In this document: one piece after another, positions 1-7,070 of the stretch
Layout of the letters: the number at the start of each line of letters is the position of its first letter
Numbering within the stretch: position 1 is the stretch's first letter
Assembly (NCBI GenBank): GCA_013698435.1
Contig: JACCVA010000377.1
Coordinates: forward strand, 1 to 14,460
Length of the DNA: 14,460 nt
Source of the DNA: Nocardioidaceae bacterium
GTDB taxonomy: Bacteria > Actinomycetota > Actinomycetes > Propionibacteriales > Nocardioidaceae
Direction: 5' to 3'
Made by a program: the position numbers and the translations under genes
The notes under the pieces: generated by a model
The model's input: the letters and a program-made list of their open reading frames with translations, nothing else
Databases searched by the model: none
What the model was told of the DNA's origin: nothing

Positions 1-19
1 GGCAGCGGGTAGGAACCAC

Positions 20-25
20 TAGCGT
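20..25 (+). promoter_or_regulatory. Candidate -10 box of a leaderless promoter for the response regulator operon
   Basis: TAGCGT at 20-25 fits the actinobacterial -10 consensus TANNNT. Only 7 nt (26-32) separate it from the GTG at 33, which places the expected transcription start on or next to the start codon. No Shine-Dalgarno sequence lies at a usable distance; the nearest purine run, AGGAA at 11-15, is 17 nt away. This layout is typical of leaderless mRNAs, which are common in Actinobacteria. The -35 region would lie at or beyond the window edge, so the full promoter cannot be judged. Confidence 0.55.
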
Positions 26-32
26 CGAGCAC

Positions 33-422
33 GTGCCACCGCATCAGCCCCGCGTCCTGGTGGTCGATGACTCGGACGTCATCCGTTCGTTGATCGTGTT
101 GAACCTGGAGCTCGATGGCTTCGCCGTAGTGGAGGCGCGCGACGGGCTCGAGTGCCTCGAGATCGCGGCGACGGTCGAGCTCGATGCGATCACACTCGAC
201 GTGAGGATGCCTGGTCTGGACGGGTTCGCCACGGCGACCCGACTCAGGGCGGACCCGTCGACCGCACACATACCGATCGTGCTCGTCTCGGCGCAGGCGC
301 AGGGCAAGGACCTGTCTCGCGGCGCCGAGATCGGTGTCGACGCCTACGTCACCAAGCCTTTCGACCCCGACATGCTGGTGGCGACGGTCCGCTCCTTGAC
401 GGAGCCGCGGCTGGACAGGTGA
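33..422 (+). CDS. Single-domain (CheY-like) response regulator
   Basis: This 129-residue protein is one receiver domain with no output domain, so it probably acts by protein-protein contact in a phosphorelay rather than by binding DNA. The receiver landmarks are all visible: acidic pair D12-D13, phosphoacceptor D56 in LDVRMPG, S86 in the LVSA switch position, aromatic Y105, and K108 in the KPF motif. It should therefore be phosphorylatable by a histidine kinase, but no kinase is encoded in the window. The GTG start at 33 lacks a ribosome binding site and sits 7 nt after a -10-like TAGCGT, so a leaderless start is inferred. Its 3' end carries the likely argS ribosome binding site, and a GTG at 419 overlaps its stop codon. 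It looks like the first gene of an argS-lysA-hom-thrC-thrB operon; why a receiver protein is made with these enzymes is not evident. The partner and function are unknown. Confidence 0.9.
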   Translation: MPPHQPRVLVVDDSDVIRSLIVLNLELDGFAVVEARDGLECLEIAATVELDAITLDVRMPGLDGFATATRLRADPSTAHIPIVLVSAQAQGKDLSRGAEIGVDAYVTKPFDPDMLVATVRSLTEPRLDR

Positions 423-423
423 G
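417..423 (+). promoter_or_regulatory. Shine-Dalgarno sequence deciding the argS start
   Basis: AGGTGAG at 417-423 lies 10 nt before the ATG at 434 and overlaps the stop codon of the response regulator (420-422). It supports ATG 434 over the other in-frame starts, GTG 419 and GTG 443. GTG 443 aligns best with the usual actinobacterial N terminus (M-T-P-x-x-L), but its only purine run, GGGG at 436-439, is just 3 nt away. Confidence 0.5.
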
Positions 424-433
424 CGTCGATACG

Positions 434-2107
434 ATGGGGCCGGTGACTCCCGAGCAGCTCTCCCAGACACTCGTCGACGCCTTGTCCGCGCTCGCGGAGC
501 GGGGCGCCGTGAGCCTGCCCCAGGGAGTGCCGAGCACGGTGCGGGTCGAGCGGCCCAAGAGCCACGATCATGGTGACTACGCGACCAACGTCGCGCTTCA
601 GCTGGCCAAGCCGGCAGGGTTGCCGCCCCGCGAGCTCGCGGAGCTGCTCGCGAGCGAGCTGAAGTCGTCGTCCGCGATCGCCTCGGTCGCCATCGCGGGC
701 CCCGGCTTCATCAACATCACGGTGGAGGCCGCCGCGCAGGGCGAGGTGGCCCGGGCGATCGTCGAGTCCGGCATGGCCTTCGGCGGTTCGGGCGCCTTGA
801 CCGGCAAGCGGATCAACCTGGAGTTCGTCTCGGTCAACCCCACCGGTCCCGTCCACATCGGAGGGGCACGCTGGGCGCCGGTGGGAGACAGTCTGGCCCG
901 CATCTTCAGCGCGCTCGGCGCAGATGTGAGCAAGGAGTACTACTTCAACGACCACGGCGCACAGATCGACCGGTTCGCGCGCTCACTGCTGGCGGTCGCC
1001 AAGGGCGAGGCTGCACCCGAGGACGGGTATGTCGGCGACTACCTCACCGACATCGCCTCGCAGGTCGTCGCAGTCCAGCCTGACGTGCTGTCGCTTCCCG
1101 ACGACGAGGCCCAGGAGGTCTTCCGGCGCGAGGGCGTCGAGCTGATGTTCACCCAGATCAAGGAGACGCTGCGTAGCTTCGGAGTCGACTTCGACGTCTT
1201 CTTCCATGAGCAGGCGTTGTACGACAGCGGAGCCGTCGAGCGGGCGGTGGAGCGGCTGACGGCGATGGGCAACACCTACGAGGCCGACGGAGCCCTGTGG
1301 CTGGCCACGGAGAAGTACGGCGACGAGAAGGACCGGGTGCTGGTCCGGTCGAACGGCTCGCCGGCATACATCGCGGGCGACTGCGCCTACTACCTTGACA
1401 AGCGTGAGCGCGGCTTCGACCTGTGCGTGATCATGCTCGGCGCCGACCACCACGGCTACGTCGGGCGACTGATGGCGATGTGCCAGGCGTTCGGCGACAC
1501 CCCCCACGTCAATCTCGAGGTGCTGATCGGGCAGATGGTCAACCTGGTCCGCGACGGGAAGCCGGTCCGGATGTCCAAGCGGGCCGGCACCGGGGTCACC
1601 ATCGACGACCTCATCGAGGCAGTGGGAGCCGACGCAGCGCGGTACGCGCTGGTGCGCTACTCCAGCGACTCGTCGATCGACCTCGACCTCGACATCTGGA
1701 CCCGCGCATCCAGCGACAACCCCGTCTACTACGTGCAGTACGCGCACGCGCGGCTCTGCTCCATCCTGCGCAACGGTGCCGACCTGGGCGCCGACCCCGC
1801 GGTCGAGGACTTCGATCCGGCCCTGCTCTGTCATGAGCGCGAGGGCGACCTGCTGCGGGCGCTGGCCGAGTTCCCGGCCGTCGTCGCGTCGGTGGCTGAG
1901 CTTCGACAGCCGCACCGGCTGGCGCGTTATCTCGAGGCAACGGCCGCCACGTTCCACCGCTTTTACGACGTGTGCCGGGTGCTGCCGCGCGGCGACGAGG
2001 ACGTGACGCCGCAGCACCGCGCGCGGCTGCTACTGGTCGCCGCCACCCAGGTCGTCTTCGCGCGCGGGCTCGACCTGCTCGGCGTCACCGCTCCCGAGCG
2101 CATGTGA
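434..2107 (+). CDS. argS: Arginyl-tRNA synthetase
   Basis: This cytoplasmic class I synthetase joins arginine to tRNA-Arg using ATP. The 557-residue product has the expected order: an N-terminal additional domain (about 1-110) with the HGDYATNVA segment, then a Rossmann catalytic core with the HIGH-type signature HIGG at 141-144 inside NPTGPVHIGG. The EYYFNDHGAQIDRF block is at 168-181, and MLGADHHGYVGR at 334-345. The KMSKS equivalent is RMSKRAG at 379-385. A helical anticodon-binding domain with YVQYAHAR (433-440) ends in the family-typical VTAPERM. The length matches mycobacterial ArgS (about 550). ATG 434 was chosen for its ribosome binding site; GTG 443 and GTG 419 remain possible. The stop codon shares one base with the lysA ATG. 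Identity is certain; only the start is open. Confidence 0.97.
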   Translation: MGPVTPEQLSQTLVDALSALAERGAVSLPQGVPSTVRVERPKSHDHGDYATNVALQLAKPAGLPPRELAELLASELKSSSAIASVAIAGPGFINITVEAAAQGEVARAIVESGMAFGGSGALTGKRINLEFVSVNPTGPVHIGGARWAPVGDSLARIFSALGADVSKEYYFNDHGAQIDRFARSLLAVAKGEAAPEDGYVGDYLTDIASQVVAVQPDVLSLPDDEAQEVFRREGVELMFTQIKETLRSFGVDFDVFFHEQALYDSGAVERAVERLTAMGNTYEADGALWLATEKYGDEKDRVLVRSNGSPAYIAGDCAYYLDKRERGFDLCVIMLGADHHGYVGRLMAMCQAFGDTPHVNLEVLIGQMVNLVRDGKPVRMSKRAGTGVTIDDLIEAVGADAARYALVRYSSDSSIDLDLDIWTRASSDNPVYYVQYAHARLCSILRNGADLGADPAVEDFDPALLCHEREGDLLRALAEFPAVVASVAELRQPHRLARYLEATAATFHRFYDVCRVLPRGDEDVTPQHRARLLLVAATQVVFARGLDLLGVTAPERM

Positions 2108-3501
2108 TGCGGTCGCACGAAGCAGGCACCCTGCACGCGGAGGCCGGCAGTCGCGGGCCCACCTGGCTGCAGCCGCCCGACGACACCAACGCGCTGGTCG
2201 CCTCCCTGTGGCCCACGCACGTCTCCCGGGGCGCTGATGGGGTTCTCGACGTGGCGGGTGTCACCGCCACCGAGCTTGCGAATGAGTTCGGGACCCCGGC
2301 GTACGTCATCGACGAGGACGACTTCCGGGCGCGCGCCCGAGCCTTTCGTGACGCCTTCGCCGGGACCGACGTCTATTACGCCGGGAAGGCGTTCCTGTCG
2401 ATCGCAACCGTGACGTGGGTGGCCGAGGAGGGCCTGTTCCTCGACGTCTGCTCGGGTGGGGAGCTGGCCGTTGCGCTGCGCGGCGGCTTCGACCCGGCTC
2501 GGATCGGCTTCCACGGAAACAACAAGAGCGATGCCGAGCTTCGCCGCGCGGTCGGTGTCGGTGTCGGCCGGGTCGTCGTCGACTCCTTCGCGGAGATCGC
2601 CCGTCTCGGCCGCATCGCAGCGGACCTCGGCGTACGTCAGCAGGTGCTCGTTCGGGTGACGGCCGGTGTCGAGGCGCACACCCACGAGTACATCGCGACC
2701 GCGCACGAGGACCAGAAGTTCGGGCTGTCGATCACCGACGGGGCGGCGTTCGACGCGATGCAGATGGTCGAGTCCGACGCGGCCCTCCAGCTCGCCGGGC
2801 TGCACTCGCACATCGGGTCGCAGATCTTCGACACGTCGGGCTTCGAGGTGGCCACCCGTCGCGTCCTGGCGCTGTACGCGCGCGGCCTCGAGGCCGGCTT
2901 CGCCTTGGGGGAGCTCGATCTCGGTGGCGGGTTCGGCATCGCCTACACGACCCAGGACGATCCCGCCGAGCCGGACGTCCTGGCCCGGAACCTGACGGAG
3001 ATCGTGGCCCACGAGTGCCGGGCGCTCGGCATCGGTGTCCCGCACCTGTCTGTGGAGCCGGGCCGCGCGGTCTCCGGACCCTCGACGTTCACGCTCTACG
3101 AGGTGGGGACGGTAAAGGAGGTGTCGCTCGACGCCGGTGCCACCCGGCTGTATGTGGCCGTCGACGGCGGGATGAGCGACAACATCCGCACCGCCCTCTA
3201 CGACGCCGACTTCTCCTGCACGCTTGCCTCGCGTCGGTCCGACGCCGACCCGGTGCTCGCCCGGGTGGTAGGCAAGCACTGCGAGTCTGGCGACATCGTC
3301 GTGAAGAACGAGTTCCTGCCGAGCGACGTGGAGGCCGGCGACCTGATCGCCGTGCCGGCTACCGGCGCCTACTGCCGCTCGCTCGCGAACACCTACAACC
3401 ACATCCCCCGGCCGCCGGTCGTCGCCGTCCGCGGAGGGCAGGCTCGGCTCGTCGTACGCCGAGAGACCGAGGACGACCTGCTCCGCCTGGAGGTGTCGTG
3501 A
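2107..3501 (+). CDS. lysA: Diaminopimelate decarboxylase
   Basis: This PLP enzyme of fold type III decarboxylates meso-diaminopimelate to L-lysine, the last step of lysine synthesis. The 464-residue product shows the PLP lysine K94 in YYAGKAFLS, HGNNKS (136-141), HSHIGSQ (233-239), the phosphate-binding glycine loop GGGFG (273-277), EPGR (317-320), and the active-site CESGD (392-396) with C392, supplied across the dimer in this family. TGAYC follows at 419-423. It is slightly longer than the mycobacterial enzyme (about 447) because of an extra N-terminal segment. The ATG at 2107 overlaps the argS stop by one base; a GTG at 2104 is also in frame. No clear ribosome binding site precedes either, so translation probably depends on coupling to argS. 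An argS-lysA pair is a recurrent actinobacterial arrangement. The downstream stop overlaps the hom GTG. Confidence 0.97.
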   Translation: MRSHEAGTLHAEAGSRGPTWLQPPDDTNALVASLWPTHVSRGADGVLDVAGVTATELANEFGTPAYVIDEDDFRARARAFRDAFAGTDVYYAGKAFLSIATVTWVAEEGLFLDVCSGGELAVALRGGFDPARIGFHGNNKSDAELRRAVGVGVGRVVVDSFAEIARLGRIAADLGVRQQVLVRVTAGVEAHTHEYIATAHEDQKFGLSITDGAAFDAMQMVESDAALQLAGLHSHIGSQIFDTSGFEVATRRVLALYARGLEAGFALGELDLGGGFGIAYTTQDDPAEPDVLARNLTEIVAHECRALGIGVPHLSVEPGRAVSGPSTFTLYEVGTVKEVSLDAGATRLYVAVDGGMSDNIRTALYDADFSCTLASRRSDADPVLARVVGKHCESGDIVVKNEFLPSDVEAGDLIAVPATGAYCRSLANTYNHIPRPPVVAVRGGQARLVVRRETEDDLLRLEVS

Positions 3502-4829
3502 CCTCGACGACCACAGGCGAGCGAGCAGCCGACCGGCCGCTACGCATCGCGCTGCTGGGGTGCGGCTCGGTCGGCAGCGAGGTCGCGCGGCTGCTCGTGG
3601 AGCAGCACACCGACCTCGGGGCGCGGATCGGCGCGCGCATCGAGCTGGTCGGCATCGCGGTGCGCCGACTGGAGCGCGTCCGAGGCGAAGGGGTCCCGAG
3701 CGAGCTGCTCACGACCGATGCCGACGGGCTGGTGAGCCGGGGCGACGTCGACGTCGTGATCGAGGTGATCGGCGGCATCGAACCGGCCCGGTCGCTGATC
3801 TTGTCGGCTCTCAGGTCAGGAGCCTCTGTGGTGACCGCCAACAAGGCGCTGCTGGCCGCCGACGGTGCCACTCTCTACGAAGCCGCGGCGAAAGCGGGTC
3901 GCGACATCTACTTCGAGGCAGCAGTGGCCGGGGCCGTCCCGATCATCCGACCCTTGCGGGAGTCGCTTGCGGGCGACCGGGTGCGCCGGGTGCTCGGCAT
4001 CGTCAACGGCACCACCAACTACGTCCTCGACCAGATGGACACCGCGGGCCAGGGTTTCGACGAGGCGCTCGAGTCGGCTCAGGCTCTCGGGTACGCCGAG
4101 GCGGACCCGACGGCTGACATCGAGGGCTTCGACGCCGCCGCGAAGGCCGCGATCTTGGCCAGCCTCGCTTTCCACACCCGCGTCACGGTTGCCGACGTCC
4201 ACCGCGAAGGCATCAGCGACGTGACCGCCAGCGATATCGCGTCGGCCAAGGAGATGGATGCCGTGGTCAAGCTGCTGGCCATCTGCGAGAGCGTGCAGGG
4301 CCCTGACGGCATCGGGGTGTCGGCGCGCGTCCACCCGGCGATGATCCCGCGCAGCCACCCGCTGGCCAGCGTGCACGAGGCGTACAACGCCGTCTTCGTC
4401 GAGAGCGACTCCGCGGGCCAGCTCATGTTCTACGGGCCAGGCGCCGGGGGAGCGCCGACCGCGAGCGCCGTGCTCGGCGATCTCGTCACGGTGGCGCGCA
4501 ACCGGCTCAGCAACGTCACCGGCGCCGGCGAGTCGACGTACGTCGCCGCCGTGATCGCGCCGATGGGCGACATCTGGACCCGGTACCACGTGGCGATCGA
4601 CGTCGACGACAAGCCCGGCGTGCTCGCGTCGGTTGCCGACCTCTTCGCACAGCAGGACGTGTCGATACAGACGGTCAGGCAGGTGGGCCGCGGCGACGAG
4701 GCCCGTCTCGTCGTCGTTACGCATACCGCTCCTGACAAAGCGCTGGCCGCGACGGTAGAGGCCTTGCATTCGATGTCGGCGGTGCGGGAGGTCACCTCCG
4801 TGATGCGGGTGGAAGGCCCCGCGGAATGA
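3498..4829 (+). CDS. hom: Homoserine dehydrogenase with C-terminal ACT domain
   Basis: This enzyme reduces L-aspartate 4-semialdehyde to L-homoserine with NAD(P)H, the branch point toward threonine, methionine and isoleucine. The 443-residue product begins with a Rossmann fold carrying GCGSVG (21-26), followed by TANKALLA (113-120). The catalytic region has NGTTNY (170-175) and GYAEADPTADIEGFD (198-212), with the conserved lysine at K216. A C-terminal ACT domain begins near residue 362 (YHVAIDVDDKPGVLA), as in other monofunctional Gram-positive enzymes of about 440 residues. G374 in that domain appears to match the glycine (G378 of Corynebacterium glutamicum Hom) whose change relieves threonine inhibition, so threonine feedback is likely intact; that is inference. 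There is no fused aspartokinase. GTG 3498 overlaps the lysA stop (GTGA) and has GGAGG at 3489-3493. Its own stop overlaps the thrC ATG. Confidence 0.97.
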   Translation: MTSTTTGERAADRPLRIALLGCGSVGSEVARLLVEQHTDLGARIGARIELVGIAVRRLERVRGEGVPSELLTTDADGLVSRGDVDVVIEVIGGIEPARSLILSALRSGASVVTANKALLAADGATLYEAAAKAGRDIYFEAAVAGAVPIIRPLRESLAGDRVRRVLGIVNGTTNYVLDQMDTAGQGFDEALESAQALGYAEADPTADIEGFDAAAKAAILASLAFHTRVTVADVHREGISDVTASDIASAKEMDAVVKLLAICESVQGPDGIGVSARVHPAMIPRSHPLASVHEAYNAVFVESDSAGQLMFYGPGAGGAPTASAVLGDLVTVARNRLSNVTGAGESTYVAAVIAPMGDIWTRYHVAIDVDDKPGVLASVADLFAQQDVSIQTVRQVGRGDEARLVVVTHTAPDKALAATVEALHSMSAVREVTSVMRVEGPAE

Positions 4830-5908
4830 GCAGCGAGGCGGCCGCGCAGTGGCGCGGGGTCATCGAGGAGTACCGCGACTGGTTGCCGGTCTCCGACGAG
4901 ACGCCGGTGGTGACCCTGCGCGAGGGCGGCACCGGTCTCGTCGAAGCGCACTGGCTCTCCGAGGTCACCCGTTGCCAGGTGTGGCTGAAGGTCGAGGGCG
5001 ACAACCCGACCGGGTCGTTCAAGGACCGCGGCATGACGGTTGCGATGTCACTTGCGCTGGAGCAGGGGGCCGCCGCGGCGGTCTGCGCGTCGACCGGCAA
5101 TACGTCTGCGTCGATGTCGGCGTACGCCAGCCGGGCCGGAATCGAGGCGATCGTCCTCGTGCCCCAGGGCAAGATCGCCAAGGGCAAGATGGCGCAGGCG
5201 GTCATGCACGGCGCACGCATCATCTCGATCGAGGGTGGTTTCGATGACTGCCTGCGGGTGGCTCGTCAGCTCGCCAAGGACTATCCGGTCGCACTGGTCA
5301 ACTCCGTCAACCCGGCGCGCCTCGAGGGCCAGAAGACCGCAGCCTTTGAGATCGTCGACTTCTTGGGCGACGCACCGGCCGTCCATGTGCTGCCGGTAGG
5401 CAACGCCGGCAACATCGGCGCGTACTGGAAGGGCTTCGGCGAGTACGCCGCTGCGGGCCGAGCCTCCAGCGCGCCGGCCCTGTGGGGTTTCCAAGCGGAG
5501 GGCGCAGCGCCGATCGTCCGACGGTCGGTGGTGACACACCCCGAGACGGTCGCCACCGCCATCCGCGTCGGCAACCCGGCCTCCTGGCTGCTCGCCGAAG
5601 CCGCCCGGGACGAGTCAGGCGGTCTCATCGACGCGGTGAGCGACGAGCGCATCCTGGCGGCGCAGCGCGAGCTCGCCCGCCGGGAGGGTGTCTTCGTCGA
5701 GCCGGCATCGGCCGCCGGGGTGGCGGGACTGCTGACACGCAACGAGGCAGGGCTGGTCGATCCCGGCCAGGCGATCACTATCACCGTCACCGGTCATGGC
5801 CTGAAGGACATCGACACCCCGCTCGACGCCCTTGGCCGGTTCGAGGAGGTCGTCGTCGAGGCGGACGCCGACGCGGCCGCTGCCGCCGCGGGGCTCAGCG
5901 GTGTGTGA
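4826..5908 (+). CDS. thrC: Threonine synthase
   Basis: This PLP enzyme converts O-phospho-L-homoserine to L-threonine plus phosphate, the last step of the pathway. The 360-residue product has the fold type II signature GSFKDRG (63-69) with PLP lysine K66 and the CASTGNTSAS segment (87-96). The PLP-phosphate loop GNAGNIGAYW is at 192-201, and EPASAAGVAGL at 292-302. Its length fits the short actinobacterial/Bacillus-type enzyme (about 350-360) rather than the longer E. coli and plant types. ATG 4826 overlaps the hom stop (ATGA), with GGAAGG at 4811-4816 nine nucleotides upstream. The last 8 nt overlap thrB. An Ala/Asp-rich tail (about 345-358) follows the conserved core and is probably unstructured. 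Confidence 0.97.
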   Translation: MSSEAAAQWRGVIEEYRDWLPVSDETPVVTLREGGTGLVEAHWLSEVTRCQVWLKVEGDNPTGSFKDRGMTVAMSLALEQGAAAAVCASTGNTSASMSAYASRAGIEAIVLVPQGKIAKGKMAQAVMHGARIISIEGGFDDCLRVARQLAKDYPVALVNSVNPARLEGQKTAAFEIVDFLGDAPAVHVLPVGNAGNIGAYWKGFGEYAAAGRASSAPALWGFQAEGAAPIVRRSVVTHPETVATAIRVGNPASWLLAEAARDESGGLIDAVSDERILAAQRELARREGVFVEPASAAGVAGLLTRNEAGLVDPGQAITITVTGHGLKDIDTPLDALGRFEEVVVEADADAAAAAAGLSGV

Positions 5909-6812
5909 CCGGGTGGGCGCACAGGGTCATGTCTCGGCTCCGGCAACCAGTGCGAACCTCGGCCCGGGGTTCGACAGCTTCGGGCTCTGTCTGGACCTGC
6001 GCGACACGGTGTCGGCCACCGTCACCGGCAGGAGCCTGCTGGTCGAGATCACGGGGGAGGGGGCTGACTCGCTGCCCAGAGACGAGTCGCACCTCGTCGT
6101 GACGGCGATGCGCGCGGCGTTCACCGCGCTTGCGGTGGCGCAGCCCGGCCTCATCCTTCGCTGTCACAACGTGATCCCGCACGGTCGCGGCCTCGGATCG
6201 TCGGCGGCCGCGATCGTCTCGGGCATCCGGCTCGCCGAGACGCTTGCCGGTCGAGACCTCGGTAGTGACCGGAGGCTCGATCTCGCCACTCGGATCGAAG
6301 GGCACCCAGACAACGTGGCCGCGTGCCTGCTCGGTGGGTTCACGATCGCCTGGACGGAGGGGCGGCGGTGCAGAGCGTTACGTCTCGACGTCCATGCCGA
6401 CGTACAGGCAACAGTCTTCGTGCCCGCCGCGACCGTCTCGACCGCACAAGCCAGGGCTCTGCTGCCTGCCGCCATCGCGCACGGCGACGCGTCCGCGAAC
6501 GTCGCACGCGCAGGACTTCTTGCTGCCGCTCTCACGCAACGACCCGACCTGCTGCACGCCGCCACCAAGGACAGGCTCCACCAAGATCACCGACGCTCGG
6601 CCATGCCGGAGACGTTGGCCCTGCTCGACGCCATGCGCGAGGACGGGATCGCCGCAGTGGTGTCGGGGGCGGGACCGACGCTGTTGGCGTTGGCCACGAC
6701 ACAGCACCCGGTCGATGCTGCCAGCTGGGCCCGGCCCGGCTGGCGGAGCAGCCGAATCGACATCGACGCGCACGGCGCAACCTGTGAGGAGCGCGGCCCA
6801 CGAGCGCAATAG
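5901..6812 (+). CDS. thrB: Homoserine kinase (GHMP family)
   Basis: This kinase phosphorylates L-homoserine with ATP to O-phosphohomoserine, the substrate of the ThrC encoded just upstream. The 303-residue product has the substrate-binding N terminus SANLGPGFDSFG (17-28), the GHMP ATP loop PHGRGLGSSAAA (93-104), EGHPDN (133-138), and the third GHMP motif SGAGPT (255-260). It is a little shorter than the mycobacterial protein (about 316). The preferred start, GTG 5901, gives an 8-nt overlap with thrC; GTG 5913, four codons later, is equally compatible with the conserved region. Neither has a strong ribosome binding site, so coupling to thrC is likely. It is the last gene of the upstream operon and is followed by a 258-nt spacer before rho. 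Confidence 0.95.
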   Translation: MCDRVGAQGHVSAPATSANLGPGFDSFGLCLDLRDTVSATVTGRSLLVEITGEGADSLPRDESHLVVTAMRAAFTALAVAQPGLILRCHNVIPHGRGLGSSAAAIVSGIRLAETLAGRDLGSDRRLDLATRIEGHPDNVAACLLGGFTIAWTEGRRCRALRLDVHADVQATVFVPAATVSTAQARALLPAAIAHGDASANVARAGLLAAALTQRPDLLHAATKDRLHQDHRRSAMPETLALLDAMREDGIAAVVSGAGPTLLALATTQHPVDAASWARPGWRSSRIDIDAHGATCEERGPRAQ

Positions 6813-6841
6813 CCGCCCTCCGCCGGGTGTTGGGGAGGTGC

Positions 6842-6870
6842 AGGACACTCCAGCCCATAAGTGCTAGTGT
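6842..6870 (+). promoter_or_regulatory. Candidate sigma-A promoter for rho
   Basis: The -10 is TAGTGT at 6865-6870, preceded by TG (TGCTAGTGT), an extended -10 as often seen in actinomycetes. AGGACA at 6842-6847, with a 17-nt spacer, shares GACA with the -35 consensus. Transcription would start near 6877 and give a leader of about 195 nt before the rho GTG at 7071. This is inferred from sequence alone. Confidence 0.5.
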
Positions 6871-7070
6871 TCGAGTGCACCAGCTCGCAGGAGCGGTGCT
6901 TCCCCCGGCGAAGCGCGAAGATCGCTCAGCATCTCCTTATTGGAAATCTGGCCCGCGTATCCCAACGCGGTGCATCGGAAACTGAACGCTTCCCCTCGTG
7001 CCTTGGCTGGCATTCATCTCCACCACCGGCGCATCTTTTCGATGCGCACCAGACGTGGGAAGGACCTCAC
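6871..7070 (+). promoter_or_regulatory. Long structured 5' leader of rho
   Basis: About 200 nt without a recognisable gene lie between the candidate promoter and rho. A hairpin, GCGCATC/GATGCGC (7029-7035 with 7041-7047, loop TTTTC), ends 9 nt before the rho Shine-Dalgarno sequence. A second small hairpin pairs GCTTC (6898-6902) with GAAGC (6910-6914). The octamer GCTTCCCC occurs twice (6898-6905 and 6988-6995), and TCCTT lies at 6934-6938. Both are complementary to parts of the Shine-Dalgarno sequence GGGAAGGA, so alternative folds could hide it. Rho is autoregulated through its leader in E. coli; whether that holds here is inference. Confidence 0.4.
7057..7064 (+). promoter_or_regulatory. 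Shine-Dalgarno sequence of rho
   Basis: GGGAAGGA at 7057-7064 is a near-ideal ribosome binding site, 6 nt before GTG 7071. It sets the rho start there rather than at GTG 6861, which is in frame but lies inside the candidate promoter. Confidence 0.8.

Noticed and set aside
983..2017. Long minus-strand open frame opposite argS (and similar ones opposite lysA, hom, rho and wecA)
   Set aside because: These are GC-rich antisense shadows of well-identified genes, with no conserved domains.
3400..3500. Threonine attenuator or leader peptide before hom
   Set aside because: hom starts inside the lysA stop codon, so there is no room for a leader, and no Thr/Ile codon run is seen.
6817..6838. CCTCC/GGAGG hairpin after thrB as a terminator
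   Set aside because: The stem is only 5 bp with a 12-nt loop and no T-tract, too weak to call.
6861..7070. In-frame upstream extension of rho from GTG 6861
   Set aside because: The GTG lies inside the candidate promoter, the translated segment resembles no Rho N terminus, and GTG 7071 has a near-ideal ribosome binding site.
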